Assembly: GCA_025352185.1 (NCBI GenBank)
Contig: JANXTV010000325.1
Location: forward strand, 1-27,236
Direction: 5' to 3'
DNA length: 27,236 nt
From: Oligoflexia bacterium
GTDB lineage: Bacteria; Bdellovibrionota; UBA1018
The position numbers and the translations under genes were made by a program. The notes under the pieces were generated by a model, which searched no databases, was not told the origin of the DNA, and worked only from the letters and a program-made list of their open reading frames with translations. Shown piece after piece: positions 1-8,279 of the stretch; the stretch's first letter is position 1, and each line of letters starts with the position of its first letter.

Positions 1-72
1 GACCACGACGGATTTTCCGCACTGAAAGATCTCTACGAAGAGGCTCCGATGATTCAGCTCACCGATAATTAA
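1..72 (+). CDS. C-terminal end of an unidentified protein (partial)
   Basis: Frame 1 is open from the window edge to a TAA at 70-72 and encodes 23 residues ending in MIQLTDN. The codon choice resembles the other genes, and a strong intrinsic terminator follows about 110 bases later, so this is probably the true end of a gene that begins outside the window. The fragment is too short to assign a family. Confidence 0.6.
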   Translation, partial: DHDGFSALKDLYEEAPMIQLTDN

Positions 73-179
73 CCTCGGGTCCGTTCGGCGGCGTACAGAA
101 TTCAAACTTACCGATTCGGTCGAAACACTTCTCTCTCCCAAACCCAAATGTCCCTCGATCGATCGAAACGGTAAAAGAA

Positions 180-227
180 AAGGTCGGCTCCCTCTCCCAG
201 GGGCCGGCCTTTTCGCTTTTTTTATTT
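180..227 (+). terminator. Rho-independent terminator
   Basis: A GC-rich stem (AAGGTCGGCTCC pairing with GGGGCCGGCCTT, with G-U pairs) and a short CCTCTCCCA-type loop are followed by TTTCGCTTTTTTT. It lies downstream of the partial gene at 1-72 and would end that transcript. Confidence 0.85.
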
Positions 228-267
228 CTCGCTTTTCGAACTCGGGGGAGCGCGGTAATCGACGTCC

Positions 268-705
268 ATGCGCACCCTTTTCGTCCTACTCCTCCTGATT
301 CCTACCCTCGGATTCGCGACCGAAATTTCGGTGATCGGCGTTCGGGAGGCCCGACTTTTCCGGGCGAAAATTTCACCCCGCGGGACGGTGGGGGCGCTTT
401 CCGATTCCTGGTTCCGTAGCGCCGTCCGATCGAAGAAATTAACGGAATACCTCGGAACTTCCGCCGGCGTCAGTTCGGTAAATCAACTCGGGAGTGCGCT
501 TGAAACTTTTTCGGATGGATCGATGAACGCCTATGGGTGGTGCTACCGGGTCGACGGGGAAGTCTCCGACCTACTCGCGGACGAGTACGCCCTCCGCGGT
601 AAAGAAAAATCAATCGCCTGGTTTTACGCCTACGCCCGTTTCGAAGGCGGAAAATGGACCGCGATGTGCGTCCCGGCCGATCACGTGCCGACTCCGGTAA
701 AATAA
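268..705 (+). CDS. Small secreted protein of unknown function
   Basis: 145 residues. The first 17 form a classical Sec signal peptide: Arg at position 3, a leucine-rich core, and cleavage probably after GFA. The mature part is about 14 kDa and holds two cysteines, one in GWCYRVDG and one in TAMCVPAD, which could form a disulfide in the periplasm. The block from GWCYRVDG to AWFYAYARFEGGKW loosely recalls the DUF4430 fold, where a G-W-x-Y-x-V-N-G strand is followed by a W-x-Y strand, but this is only a pattern impression. A purine-rich GGGGGAG lies about 18 bases upstream, so the ribosome site is not ideal. The gene is monocistronic, with terminators on both sides. Confidence 0.75.
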   Translation: MRTLFVLLLLIPTLGFATEISVIGVREARLFRAKISPRGTVGALSDSWFRSAVRSKKLTEYLGTSAGVSSVNQLGSALETFSDGSMNAYGWCYRVDGEVSDLLADEYALRGKEKSIAWFYAYARFEGGKWTAMCVPADHVPTPVK

Positions 706-706
706 T

Positions 707-750
707 GAAAGCGCCGAATCCTTCTCCCGGGATTCGGCGCTTTCGCTTTT
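707..750 (+). terminator. Rho-independent terminator, probably bidirectional
   Basis: A perfect 15-base stem (GAAAGCGCCGAATCC at 707-721 against GGATTCGGCGCTTTC at 730-744) is followed by GCTTTT on the plus strand. Read on the minus strand, the stem is followed by TTTCATTATTTT, so it can also end the convergent lipoprotein transcript from 1615-809. Confidence 0.9.
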
Positions 751-808
751 AGGCCTTAGCTATCCATAGCCGAGGCAGGGAATTCACTCTCACGTGAAAC
801 TTCGGGCC

Positions 809-1615
809 TTAGTCAATTTGAACGTCGTCGAGACTATCCCACGTTCTCTGGAGGCGGCGGATCTTCGAATTCGTGAGGGGTTCGACCTTCACTTCGATTC
901 GGCCCGCGAGTTCTCCCGTTCCGCTCGCGGTCGCACCGGCCGCGCTCCGAATCGACTGCATCGTCAGACTCGCTTTAGCCGGTGAAGCGAGCGACGCGAA
1001 TTTTGCGATCGTCGCCGTCGGAGGTGCCGCCGCCGGTTCGCGAAGTGCGAATACTGCCACGCCTTGGGTCGCGCCGAGGAAGAAACCACCCGTTCCACTA
1101 ATCTCCGCATTAATTTTAAACGGTAAGAATACGTTTAACGGGAGGTTGAGTCCGTCTTGTTTTAAGATCGATACCGCTACTCCCAGCATGATTTGCTGAC
1201 CGCTCACTGCGACGTAAACCAACGAGTTTGAATTGAACGCCGGGATCGCTACGGGAGTCAGTCCGGCGGGGAGTACCAGCGGGATCGCCGCTCCACTCGG
1301 CAACTTCGTTCCATCGACGAGTCCGGGTAATTTCAAAGCCTGGGTCGCATTTACCGCCACGATGATGTGCGTACCGTTCGTCTGGATCGTGCCGAGAGTC
1401 TGGGCAGGATTTTTAGGATTATAGAGGGGCAGCGTGACGTTTGGGAGGACGAGTCCCCCCGAGGCCATCGTCGCGTCGAGTCCGACGTAAAGTTCGTTAT
1501 TCGTGATCGAGTTGCTGAAGGCGACGTTGCTAATGACTCCTTTGCCGTTTGCACCACATCCCATTAACGCGAATGCCACTACCGAAGCCGAGATCAAGTT
1601 CCGTGCGTTCCACAT
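809..1615 (-). CDS. Lipoprotein of unknown function
   Basis: 268 residues. The N-terminus is a lipoprotein signal with a hydrophobic core followed by L-M-G-C; the lipidated cysteine would be Cys20. The mature protein is rich in small hydrophobic residues, Asn, Pro and Thr, with recurring patterns such as LVLPNVTLPL and LPLNVFLPF, and it contains no cysteine after the lipobox. It is probably a beta-rich envelope protein. The C-terminal 30 residues are more charged (TNSKIRRLQRTWDSLDDVQ). The start is well supported: AGGAGG lies 6 bases upstream of the ATG (1622-1627 on the plus strand). A cluster of inverted repeats lies about 70-130 bases upstream. I do not recognise the family. Confidence 0.85.
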   Translation of the reverse strand: MWNARNLISASVVAFALMGCGANGKGVISNVAFSNSITNNELYVGLDATMASGGLVLPNVTLPLYNPKNPAQTLGTIQTNGTHIIVAVNATQALKLPGLVDGTKLPSGAAIPLVLPAGLTPVAIPAFNSNSLVYVAVSGQQIMLGVAVSILKQDGLNLPLNVFLPFKINAEISGTGGFFLGATQGVAVFALREPAAAPPTATIAKFASLASPAKASLTMQSIRSAAGATASGTGELAGRIEVKVEPLTNSKIRRLQRTWDSLDDVQID

Positions 1616-1686
1616 ACCGTATCCTCCTGATTGCGAGACCGACCGGAGCGAGACCCCCTGTCCATCCGCGATAAACCTATCGACGC

Positions 1687-1745
1687 ATTGCGAAATTAAA
1701 TTCAGTTCCTTAAGGAATGCGCAATATTCTAGCCAAATAAGGCTA
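1687..1745 (-). promoter_or_regulatory. Cluster of inverted repeats upstream of the lipoprotein gene
   Basis: Three inverted repeats lie in 59 bases: ATTGCG (1687-1692) with CGCAAT (1720-1725), the perfect 12-base palindrome TTCCTTAAGGAA (1706-1717), and TAGCC/GGCTA (1730-1745) around AAATAA. On the minus strand TAGAAT is a possible -10 element, but no convincing -35 is seen. The position upstream of the gene starting at 1615 fits a promoter/operator region. No regulator can be named. Confidence 0.35.
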
Positions 1746-1870
1746 AATATTTACAGTGTTTGATTTTAATTACTTTCGGGTGAAAAAAGAAAACACAGAT
1801 GCCCAGCGGCACGCGAGATGGCGGTCGGTAGAACCGTGAAGGAGGCGGCGTGGGGTTAAGTGAGGTAAAA

Positions 1871-3538
1871 TTACTGAGCGGGAGTCGAGGCGGGCTCGCG
1901 GAACTTTCCGCTCCACTCCGCGGCTTTACGGACGACGGGAGAAGGATCGGCGCGAGCCGTATCCAGAATCGGTTGCGCGAGGTCGGCCGCGAGAAAGCGA
2001 ACCGCTCCGACTGCCTTCGCTCGCACGCCCGCGTTCGTCGAAGCAAATCGTTCTTTCACGTAAGGGTAGTACTCCGAACTTCCGGAATTTCCGATCGCAT
2101 CGAGTACGACGAGCTGGGCGGAATCCGAGGTGGAGTCCTTTACTTCTTTCCAAAGGAGCCCTTCGAGTTCTTTCCGACGTCCGAGGTCCGTCTCTTTACG
2201 AATGGCACTCCCGAGCGCGAATAACGATGCGTCCCGGACGGAAGTATCCGCGCCGTGATCCGAAGCCGATGGTTTTGCCCTCACCTCTTCGGCAAGGACC
2301 TCTTTCCATTCGGGGGCGGGTGCCCCCTCACCGGACGTCACCGCCGCGAGCACGGAAAGCTTATCGTCGTGACCTAACGAATCTCCGCGGTAAAGCTCCA
2401 GGAGAGCCCTCGCCGCATCTGGATTCGAAGAGGCCGCGAGCGCACCCACTCCCGTTCGCCATTCCAGGCTCGTCGAATCGCGACCCGCGAGGGACTGCAA
2501 GATGACCGGAACCAATTCGCCCTGACCGGCGTCCAGTGCCTTCTTCACGACTCCGAAGTAACGGAGCCGCGCGTGCGGAGTAAGGGAACCGATCGCCTTC
2601 CAATCTACCGCGAAAGTTTTTAAGTCGATCCGGACCGGCCGTGCCGTTTCGGTCGGGATCCCTACATCCGAAACTAAAAATGGAGTACCGAGGGATAGAT
2701 TACGCGCGAGGGCGGTGCTCTTCTCGGAAGTGAGAAATACCCATCGGTAAGAGGTTTTTTGATCGAATGTCCCCTGCGCCGATTTAAGGCTAAAATTTTC
2801 GGTCCCTTCGATTCGCTGGACACGGTGGGTATCGGTCGCCCACTCGTGGTTCGACTCTAAATCCGTAATTTCGGGACGCCCTTCGTAACGTGTAATCCGT
2901 TTAGAAACCGTGTGATTCGACGACGAATCGACGGTCGTCGTAAACGATGCATCCGCAATTCCGAGGCGCGAACGGCTTTCGAAAAATAACCACTGGGCCG
3001 TTACGTCTTTCACGAAGTCGGCATCTTCTTCGCTCGGCTCGGAAGTTTTTCCGGAAATCGAAGTCCATCGCGACTCGCGGACGAGTCCCGCGGCATCGAC
3101 TTCGATGCGAATCGGCGGAAAGGATCGCCTTTCATTTTTTTCTGAGGCAGCGCCCTCTCCCTGCATCTGCATACGGTCGATTTCATAAGACAGCATGAAA
3201 AACCGGTGGTCACCGAATTCCCCGACCGGCTCTACCGATGCCCGCCCGCCGAGCGCCAGCTTTAGCCATACTTTCCCGAGATATTCAGCCGATACCTTTC
3301 GCTCGAATCGAAAAATCCAGCGCTCACCCGTTTCGGGCCAAAGCGAAGTGGAATTTACCTTCGGCGATGGCAGTGCCTTTTCCGGTAAAACCGGAACGAC
3401 TTCGCGCACGGACGCCGGTACGCGCCCCGGTAAATGATCCCCGATCGCTGGGTCGGAATCCTTCCCTAAAGTCGATGCGAATGAAATTCCACCGGCGAGG
3501 ATAAAGAGGAACGCGTTCCCTAGGGGACGTTTGCGCAT
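1871..3538 (-). CDS. Exported HEAT-repeat protein resembling a large lipid transfer protein N-terminal module
   Basis: 555 residues from the ATG at 3538, which has GGGGAGG a few bases upstream. An upstream in-frame extension to 3634 has no signal peptide and overlaps the previous gene, so I rejected it. Residues 1-22 form a signal peptide. Residues about 67-310 look like a beta-rich domain: GERWIFRFERKV opens a strand series, and FPPIRIEVDAAGLV at 140-153 is followed by a helix rich in Asp, Phe and Trp. Residues about 320-545 are HEAT-like helices, clearest at LVVLDAIGNSGSSEYYPYV (476-494), AGVRAKAVGAVRFL and SPVVRKAAEW. This order (beta barrel, then helical superhelix with an ALGN-G-like repeat) is what is known of the vitellogenin/apoB/MTP LPD_N module. 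The homology is inferred by eye. It is the second gene of an operon and overlaps the previous one by 19 bases. Confidence 0.75.
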   Translation of the reverse strand: MRKRPLGNAFLFILAGGISFASTLGKDSDPAIGDHLPGRVPASVREVVPVLPEKALPSPKVNSTSLWPETGERWIFRFERKVSAEYLGKVWLKLALGGRASVEPVGEFGDHRFFMLSYEIDRMQMQGEGAASEKNERRSFPPIRIEVDAAGLVRESRWTSISGKTSEPSEEDADFVKDVTAQWLFFESRSRLGIADASFTTTVDSSSNHTVSKRITRYEGRPEITDLESNHEWATDTHRVQRIEGTENFSLKSAQGTFDQKTSYRWVFLTSEKSTALARNLSLGTPFLVSDVGIPTETARPVRIDLKTFAVDWKAIGSLTPHARLRYFGVVKKALDAGQGELVPVILQSLAGRDSTSLEWRTGVGALAASSNPDAARALLELYRGDSLGHDDKLSVLAAVTSGEGAPAPEWKEVLAEEVRAKPSASDHGADTSVRDASLFALGSAIRKETDLGRRKELEGLLWKEVKDSTSDSAQLVVLDAIGNSGSSEYYPYVKERFASTNAGVRAKAVGAVRFLAADLAQPILDTARADPSPVVRKAAEWSGKFREPASTPAQ

Positions 3539-4401
3539 GGATCCTCCCCGGGATAACTGCCGGCGGGATGCAGATCGATGCACTTCCCTTTCCACTCGGC
3601 CAGGATGGGTTGGATCGCCCGCTTCCATTTCCATCCGAAAATATTAAAATAATCTACGAACGCGTAAATTTTTCCAGCGAGGAGATTAATATATCCATCA
3701 AACGAAAACGAGGGAGGCGCTCCGCTAAATCCGACTTGACCGACTACTTTCGCGTTTGCCCGAACGAGTTCTAGCTCCCCGCCGATTCCTCCGCGAAGGA
3801 TAAGCCATTTCGCGTATCCCTCGAGGAATCCCGAAGCACTCACTTTAGGACCTAGCTCGCCTCGGATCGAAGTGAACTGAATCGGGATCGAGATGAGGGG
3901 GATAAGTTTTAAATTTACTTCGGCCTCGGCATTTACACCCGCATCAACCCGCAGAGTGATCGGACCGATCGGAACGCCGAGAATCGGAGCACGCATCGAT
4001 ACCGTCGGAAGTCCGGCCGATACCTGATACGACCCATCTTTGAACGCGGGCTTGGTGCTCCAGACGCGAAAACCGCCCCAGTAAAAATCAGTTTCCCCTT
4101 CGAGCAAGTTTGTCACGGAAGCTTTCGCCTCTAAAACAGACCGATCCTTTCCGAAAAGAACCGCATTCAAGGCGGCAAAGAATCCGGCTTGTTCATCCAC
4201 CGCACCTACGGCGGGCGTTGCGGAAGCTTCCGGCGCCGGGATAATCGGACCGAGGTCATAACTCACGCCATTCGTACGCCCGAGTGCCGAACGCGCATCA
4301 CCGAAGTTCGACGGGGGATTACCCTCCGCCGCCGCGGCTACGGAAATAGAAAGGAGAAACCCTACGCACGCGCGCAAACATCCCTGATTTTGGAATCTCA
4401 T
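3520..4401 (-). CDS. Secreted beta-rich protein, partner of the HEAT/lipid-transfer-like protein
   Basis: 293 residues. A signal peptide of about 24 residues ends in VAAAA. Two Cys lie near its start (C8, C12) and two at the far C-terminus (C274, C288). The middle, about residues 90-230, alternates polar and hydrophobic residues as long beta strands would (ITLRVDAGVNAEAEVNLKL and similar). The segment at 238-274, from INLLAGKIYAFVDYF through WKWKRAIQPILAEWKGKC, is aromatic and may be membrane- or lipid-facing. AGGTGG lies upstream of the ATG. It is the first gene of the operon, and its 3' end overlaps the start of the HEAT-like gene, so the two products are probably made together in the same compartment. 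I do not recognise a named family. Confidence 0.75.
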   Translation of the reverse strand: MRFQNQGCLRACVGFLLSISVAAAAEGNPPSNFGDARSALGRTNGVSYDLGPIIPAPEASATPAVGAVDEQAGFFAALNAVLFGKDRSVLEAKASVTNLLEGETDFYWGGFRVWSTKPAFKDGSYQVSAGLPTVSMRAPILGVPIGPITLRVDAGVNAEAEVNLKLIPLISIPIQFTSIRGELGPKVSASGFLEGYAKWLILRGGIGGELELVRANAKVVGQVGFSGAPPSFSFDGYINLLAGKIYAFVDYFNIFGWKWKRAIQPILAEWKGKCIDLHPAGSYPGEDPCANVP

Positions 4402-4679
4402 TTAAGCCACCTTTTTAGTCGATGATCGGTCTCGCATCCGGCGAATCCCGCATCTAGCCTCGACCTTAAAGAGATCGGTGGATTTCAGAAGTCCCTTGAA
4501 TTTACGGCGATATTGTCAATTATTTGCGAGTGTCGAAAAGGACCCGCCTAAAAACGAGACAGGATAAGTCGCTATAAAGCGGAAGAATCCTTTGCCCCCT
4601 GTAAAAGATTTTTACACGGTGCCGTCGGCCCTCGTGTTTTACGGTCGCCATTACCGACGCCCTCAAGTAAAACCGAAAT

Positions 4680-5507
4680 ATGGTTATCGTCATCCAGTGC
4701 CGAGATGAAGTGGGTTTGATCGCGGGGATTTCTCGAATCCTCGCCGAATCGAAAATGAACATCATTTCCATGCTCGAACACGTGGACCCCTCCGAGCCGC
4801 GTTTTTTTGTGAGAGTGGAAAGCGACGGACCGGTCGATCCGGCAACCCTGCGTACCCGCCTCCTCGATTTTCTTCCCAATGGAGCAGAACTCTCGATCGA
4901 TCCCTTCCCAAATAAGAGAATCGTCGTCCTCGTAACGAAAGAACACCATTGCTTAAGCGACATCCTCGTACGGAATCATTTTAAAACGCTGGGCGCGGAA
5001 GTCCTCGCCGTAATCGGAAATCACGCGAACTTGCGTGAACTCTCGGAGCGTTTCGGAATTCCGTACCACACGATTTCCCACGAGGGGAAAACGAAGGAAG
5101 TTTTCGAAGCTGAAATCCTATCCCAGATTGATCATTACGCACCCGATTTCGTCGTCCTCGCGAAATTCATGCGCATTCTTTCGCCTTCGTTCGTCGAGAA
5201 GTATCCGTCTCGGGTCATAAATATTCACCACTCCTTCCTTCCGGCCTTCGTCGGAGCCGATCCCTATCGCCAAGCGTACGCACGGGGAGTAAAACTCATC
5301 GGCGCCACCGCCCATTTCGTCACGAACGACCTCGACGACGGCCCGATCATTACCCAGCAGATCATCCCGGTGGATCACACCTACACCGCCGCAAATATGC
5401 GCAAGGCGGGTTTAGAAATCGAAACCGCCGTCCTTGCCCGTGCGCTGAATCTCGCCTTCGAGGACCGCATTCTCGTCCACGGGAATAAGACGGTAGTGTT
5501 TGAATAA
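4680..5507 (+). CDS. purU: Formyltetrahydrofolate deformylase
   Basis: 275 residues, close to the E. coli length of about 280. PurU hydrolyses 10-formyl-THF to formate and THF in the cytosol, balancing one-carbon pools and supplying formate. Residues 1-75 form an ACT domain (VIVIQCRDEVGLIAGISRIL, EHVDPSEPRFFVRVE). Residues 80-275 form the formyltransferase-like hydrolase domain. The catalytic motifs are visible: NIHHSFLPAF at 181-190 (Asn181, His183) and HFVTNDLDDGPIITQ at 212-226 (Asp219). The start lies three codons after an in-frame stop and has no clear ribosome site, so initiation may be weak. The 278 bases upstream show small inverted repeats, but I see no riboswitch I recognise. No purine genes are adjacent. 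Confidence 0.95.
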   Translation: MVIVIQCRDEVGLIAGISRILAESKMNIISMLEHVDPSEPRFFVRVESDGPVDPATLRTRLLDFLPNGAELSIDPFPNKRIVVLVTKEHHCLSDILVRNHFKTLGAEVLAVIGNHANLRELSERFGIPYHTISHEGKTKEVFEAEILSQIDHYAPDFVVLAKFMRILSPSFVEKYPSRVINIHHSFLPAFVGADPYRQAYARGVKLIGATAHFVTNDLDDGPIITQQIIPVDHTYTAANMRKAGLEIETAVLARALNLAFEDRILVHGNKTVVFE

Positions 5508-5564
5508 GGGGGCAGGCTGCCCGAGCATTTCGCGATTCGGCGTGACCGCGTGATTCAGTGACGG

Positions 5565-6218
5565 CTAGAGCTGCATCTCCCGTACGTCGCCCGGGACGTG
5601 GAGCTTCGCCGCGGTCGCTTTCACGATTTCCTCCGTCGTTACTCCGGGTGCCCGCTCACGGAGGACGAATCCGTCGCTCGTGACGTCGATCACCGCGAGT
5701 TCGGTCACGATTTTTTTCACGACCCGCTCCGCCGTCAGCGGCAGGGTGCACTTCGGCAGTAACTTCGAAGCCCCGTCTTTTGACACGTGTTGCATGGCGA
5801 CGATTACGTTCGGCGATCCCGCGACGAGGTCCATGGCGCCACCCATTCCCTTCACCATTTTCCCCGGAATCATCCAGTTCGCGAGGTCTCCTTTTTCAGA
5901 AACTTCCATCGCGCCGAGAACCGTCAGATCGACCTTTCCCGCGCGGATCATGGCGAAAGAATCCGCGCTCGAAAAAAATGCAGATCCCGGCAGGACCGTT
6001 ACGGTTTCCTTACCGGCATTAATCAGGTCCGGATCGACGTTCGCTTCGGTCGGAAACGGCCCGAGCCCGAGGATTCCGTTCTCCGACTGGAGGACGACCC
6101 GAATATCGGTCGGGATGTAGTTCGCGACGAGCGTCGGAATCCCGATACCGAGATTCACGTAAAAACCATCTTTCAGTTCCTTCGAAATTCGGAAGGCGAT
6201 CTGTTCGCGAGTGAGCAT
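5565..6218 (-). CDS. scoB: Succinyl-CoA:3-ketoacid CoA-transferase subunit B
   Basis: 217 residues from the ATG at 6218. A GTG at 6221 gives one more residue, but AAGGAAG is better spaced for the ATG. It is the beta subunit of the enzyme that moves CoA from succinyl-CoA to acetoacetate. The active-site Glu lies in SENGILGLGP (Glu46 from this start). Other family signatures are GIGIPTLVANY, FFSSADSFAMIRAGKVDLTVLGAMEV and GMGGAMDLV. The start codon overlaps the stop of scoA (TGATG arrangement), which indicates translational coupling and a 1:1 heteromer. It is the last gene of the thiolase-scoA-scoB operon. No strong intrinsic terminator is seen between it and convergent purU. Confidence 0.96.
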   Translation of the reverse strand: MLTREQIAFRISKELKDGFYVNLGIGIPTLVANYIPTDIRVVLQSENGILGLGPFPTEANVDPDLINAGKETVTVLPGSAFFSSADSFAMIRAGKVDLTVLGAMEVSEKGDLANWMIPGKMVKGMGGAMDLVAGSPNVIVAMQHVSKDGASKLLPKCTLPLTAERVVKKIVTELAVIDVTSDGFVLRERAPGVTTEEIVKATAAKLHVPGDVREMQL

Positions 6219-6934
6219 CACGCACTTCCTTTTGAAATCGTTCTCTTCTCGATGCGTTTTTCGTAATTCTTTCCAAGAAAAATTCGTTTCACGTAAATAC
6301 CGGGAAGGTGGACTTGGTCGGGCTCGATCGCCCCCACGGGTACGAGTTCCTCGACTTCGGCGATCGTGATTTTTCCGGCCATCGCGGCGAGTGGATTAAA
6401 GTTGCGGGCCGTTTTCCGGAACACGAGATTACCCATCGTATCGCCCTTCCAGGCTTTCACGATGGCGAAGTCAGAGACGATCCCTTTTTCGAGAACATAG
6501 TTCCGTCCGTTAAATTCGCGAATCTCTTTTCCTTCGGACACGAGCGTTCCCGCCCCCGCCGCCGTGAAAAAAGCCGGAATACCGGCGCCGCCCGCGCGCA
6601 TTCGCTCCGCCAGCGTTCCCTGAGGGATGAGTTCCACTTCGAGTTCCCCCGAAAGGAGCTGTTGTTCAAAAAGTTTATTTTCTCCGACGTAACTCGAAAC
6701 CATTTTCTTCACTTGCTTCGTCTCGAGCAGGATCCCGATTCCGAAACCATCGACGCCGGCATTATTCGAGTAGATCGTGAGACCCTGGGTCCCTTTTTTC
6801 CGAATGGCGAGTACCGAGTTTTCTGGAATACCGCAGAGGCCGAACCCTCCCATCGCAATCGTCGCGCCATCAAAGAGGTCTTTTACTGCTTCGTCGGCAT
6901 CTTTGACGACTTTCCAGTCCCACTTTAAACTCAT
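6218..6934 (-). CDS. scoA: Succinyl-CoA:3-ketoacid CoA-transferase subunit A
   Basis: 238 residues, the usual length for the alpha subunit. The glycine-rich CoA-binding motif GATIAMGGFGLCGIPENSV is at residues 23-41, and LIPQGTLAERMRAGGAGIPAFFTAAG, the typical core signature, starts near residue 102. The C-terminal half ends in FLGKNYEKRIEKR, as in other ScoA proteins. With ScoB it forms acetoacetyl-CoA from acetoacetate, and the thiolase next to it then splits that to two acetyl-CoA. It lies 23 bases after the thiolase gene and overlaps scoB. It could also be called AtoD-like; the separate-subunit arrangement fits both names, but the sequence pattern favours the succinyl-CoA type. Confidence 0.95.
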   Translation of the reverse strand: MSLKWDWKVVKDADEAVKDLFDGATIAMGGFGLCGIPENSVLAIRKKGTQGLTIYSNNAGVDGFGIGILLETKQVKKMVSSYVGENKLFEQQLLSGELEVELIPQGTLAERMRAGGAGIPAFFTAAGAGTLVSEGKEIREFNGRNYVLEKGIVSDFAIVKAWKGDTMGNLVFRKTARNFNPLAAMAGKITIAEVEELVPVGAIEPDQVHLPGIYVKRIFLGKNYEKRIEKRTISKGSA

Positions 6935-6957
6935 AGGTAACCTCTCTCTTCTCGGAA

Positions 6958-8148
6958 TTAAACGATCTCGACCGCGATGGCGGTTGCTTCTCCGCCCCCG
7001 ATGCAGATTCCGGCCATTCCTTTTTTCTTACCAAGCGAGCGCAGCTGATTTACGAGGGTCACCACGATACGGGCGCCGCTCGCGCCTATCGGATGTCCGA
7101 GCGAAATCGCGCCCCCCCAGATATTCATTTTCTCGGCCGGGATCGCGAGATCCTTACCGGCCGCCATCGTCACGACGGCGAAAGCTTCATTCACTTCAAA
7201 GAGATCGACGTCCGAGACCGACCAGTTCGCTTTCTTAAGGGCCCGGCGCATGCCTTCGGCGGGAGCCGTCGTGAACCAAACTGGATCCTGCGCGAATCCG
7301 GCGTAGGAAACGATTTTTGCGAGGGGTTTCAGTCCGAGCGCTTTTGCCTTATCGGCGGACATAAGAACGAGGGCCGCGGCGCCGTCGTTTAGAGTCGACG
7401 CGTTCGCCGCCGTGACGGTTCCGTCCTTAGCGAAAGCGGGACGCAGGGTAGGAATTTTTTCGTAGGAAACTTTCGCGGGGCCTTCGTCGGTATCGACGAG
7501 AACTTTATCGCCTTTTTTCCCTTCGATTTCGACCGGTGCGATCTCGTCCTTAAATCGTCCCTCTTTCCAAGCCGCGTTCGCGCGCTGGAATGACTGGATC
7601 GCAAACGCGTCTTGCATCTCGCGGGTGAAACCCTTTTCCTTCGCGCAGAGTTCTCCGCAGTTTCCCATATGCTGGTTATTATAAGGATCCCAGAGTCCGT
7701 CGTGAATCATGCCGTCGATAAACGGGGCATTCCCCATCCGGAGGCCGCCGCGCGCATTCGGCAGGTAATAGGGAGCGTTCGACATGGACTCCATTCCTCC
7801 CGCGACGACGACTTCGTTATCTCCCGTCAGAATCGACTGGACGCCAAAGATGATCGATTTCATTCCGGAACCGCAGACTTTATTCACGGTGGTGGCGGGC
7901 ACGGAATTCGGAATTCCGGCGAAAATCGAGGCTTGGCGGGCAGGAGCCTGCCCGATTCCGGCTTGAAGCACATTCCCCATAAAGACTTCGTCGACCTTCG
8001 CGCCGTCGATCCCGGCGCGTTCGAGTGCTTTCTTTATTGCGACGGCCCCGAGTTTCGGCGCCGATAACGCGCTCAGGCTTCCCTGGAAAGCGCCCTGCGG
8101 AGTCCGGGCAATAGATACGATAACGACTTCTCTCTGGGGTGCGTTCAT
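6958..8148 (-). CDS. atoB: Acetyl-CoA C-acetyltransferase (thiolase)
   Basis: 396 residues from the ATG at 8148, with GAGGAAA upstream. An in-frame extension to 8178 adds ten residues without a better ribosome site. It catalyses the reversible cleavage of acetoacetyl-CoA to two acetyl-CoA. The thiolase residues are in place: acyl-Cys92 in VNKVCGSGMKS, His352 in GHPIGASGARI, and Cys382 in GICIGGGEA. Length and spacing match the biosynthetic short-chain thiolases, whose reference residues are Cys89, His348 and Cys378. It is the first gene of the operon with scoA and scoB, which points to ketone-body or polyhydroxybutyrate-derived acetoacetate use, although no PHB genes are in the window. The 131 bases upstream are shared with divergent htrA. 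Confidence 0.97.
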   Translation of the reverse strand: MNAPQREVVIVSIARTPQGAFQGSLSALSAPKLGAVAIKKALERAGIDGAKVDEVFMGNVLQAGIGQAPARQASIFAGIPNSVPATTVNKVCGSGMKSIIFGVQSILTGDNEVVVAGGMESMSNAPYYLPNARGGLRMGNAPFIDGMIHDGLWDPYNNQHMGNCGELCAKEKGFTREMQDAFAIQSFQRANAAWKEGRFKDEIAPVEIEGKKGDKVLVDTDEGPAKVSYEKIPTLRPAFAKDGTVTAANASTLNDGAAALVLMSADKAKALGLKPLAKIVSYAGFAQDPVWFTTAPAEGMRRALKKANWSVSDVDLFEVNEAFAVVTMAAGKDLAIPAEKMNIWGGAISLGHPIGASGARIVVTLVNQLRSLGKKKGMAGICIGGGEATAIAVEIV

Positions 8149-8279
8149 AGGTGTTTCCTCTACCGGGTAAATTTGCACTCCCGGCCCGTAGATTCCAGCG
8201 GAAAATCGCCTCTTAAACGCACTGCGCTACCCCATCTCCCCTCTGGATAAATGGGACCTGAGAAAGTAAGACCCTACTC

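Noticed and set aside
156..167. CGATCGATCGAA, also present near 11062-11072, each before a terminator
   Set aside because: TCGA-rich words are common in this sequence, and two occurrences give no support for a shared element.
3539..3634. In-frame N-terminal extension of the HEAT-like protein by 32 residues
   Set aside because: The extension is charged, has no signal peptide and lies inside the upstream gene. The ATG at 3538 has GGGGAGG upstream and gives a proper signal peptide.
4514..4519. Perfect TTGACA on the minus strand upstream of the operon starting at 4401
   Set aside because: No -10 element lies at 16-18 bases downstream, so the hexamer alone is not a promoter.
4402..4679. Possible riboswitch in the leader of purU
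   Set aside because: Only short inverted repeats such as GTAAAA/TTTTAC and CGC/GCG are seen. None forms a layout I recognise as a folate, glycine or purine riboswitch.
5510..5522. GGGCA-GGC-TGCCC hairpin between purU and scoB
   Set aside because: The stem has only five pairs and no T-run follows on either strand, so a terminator call is not supported.
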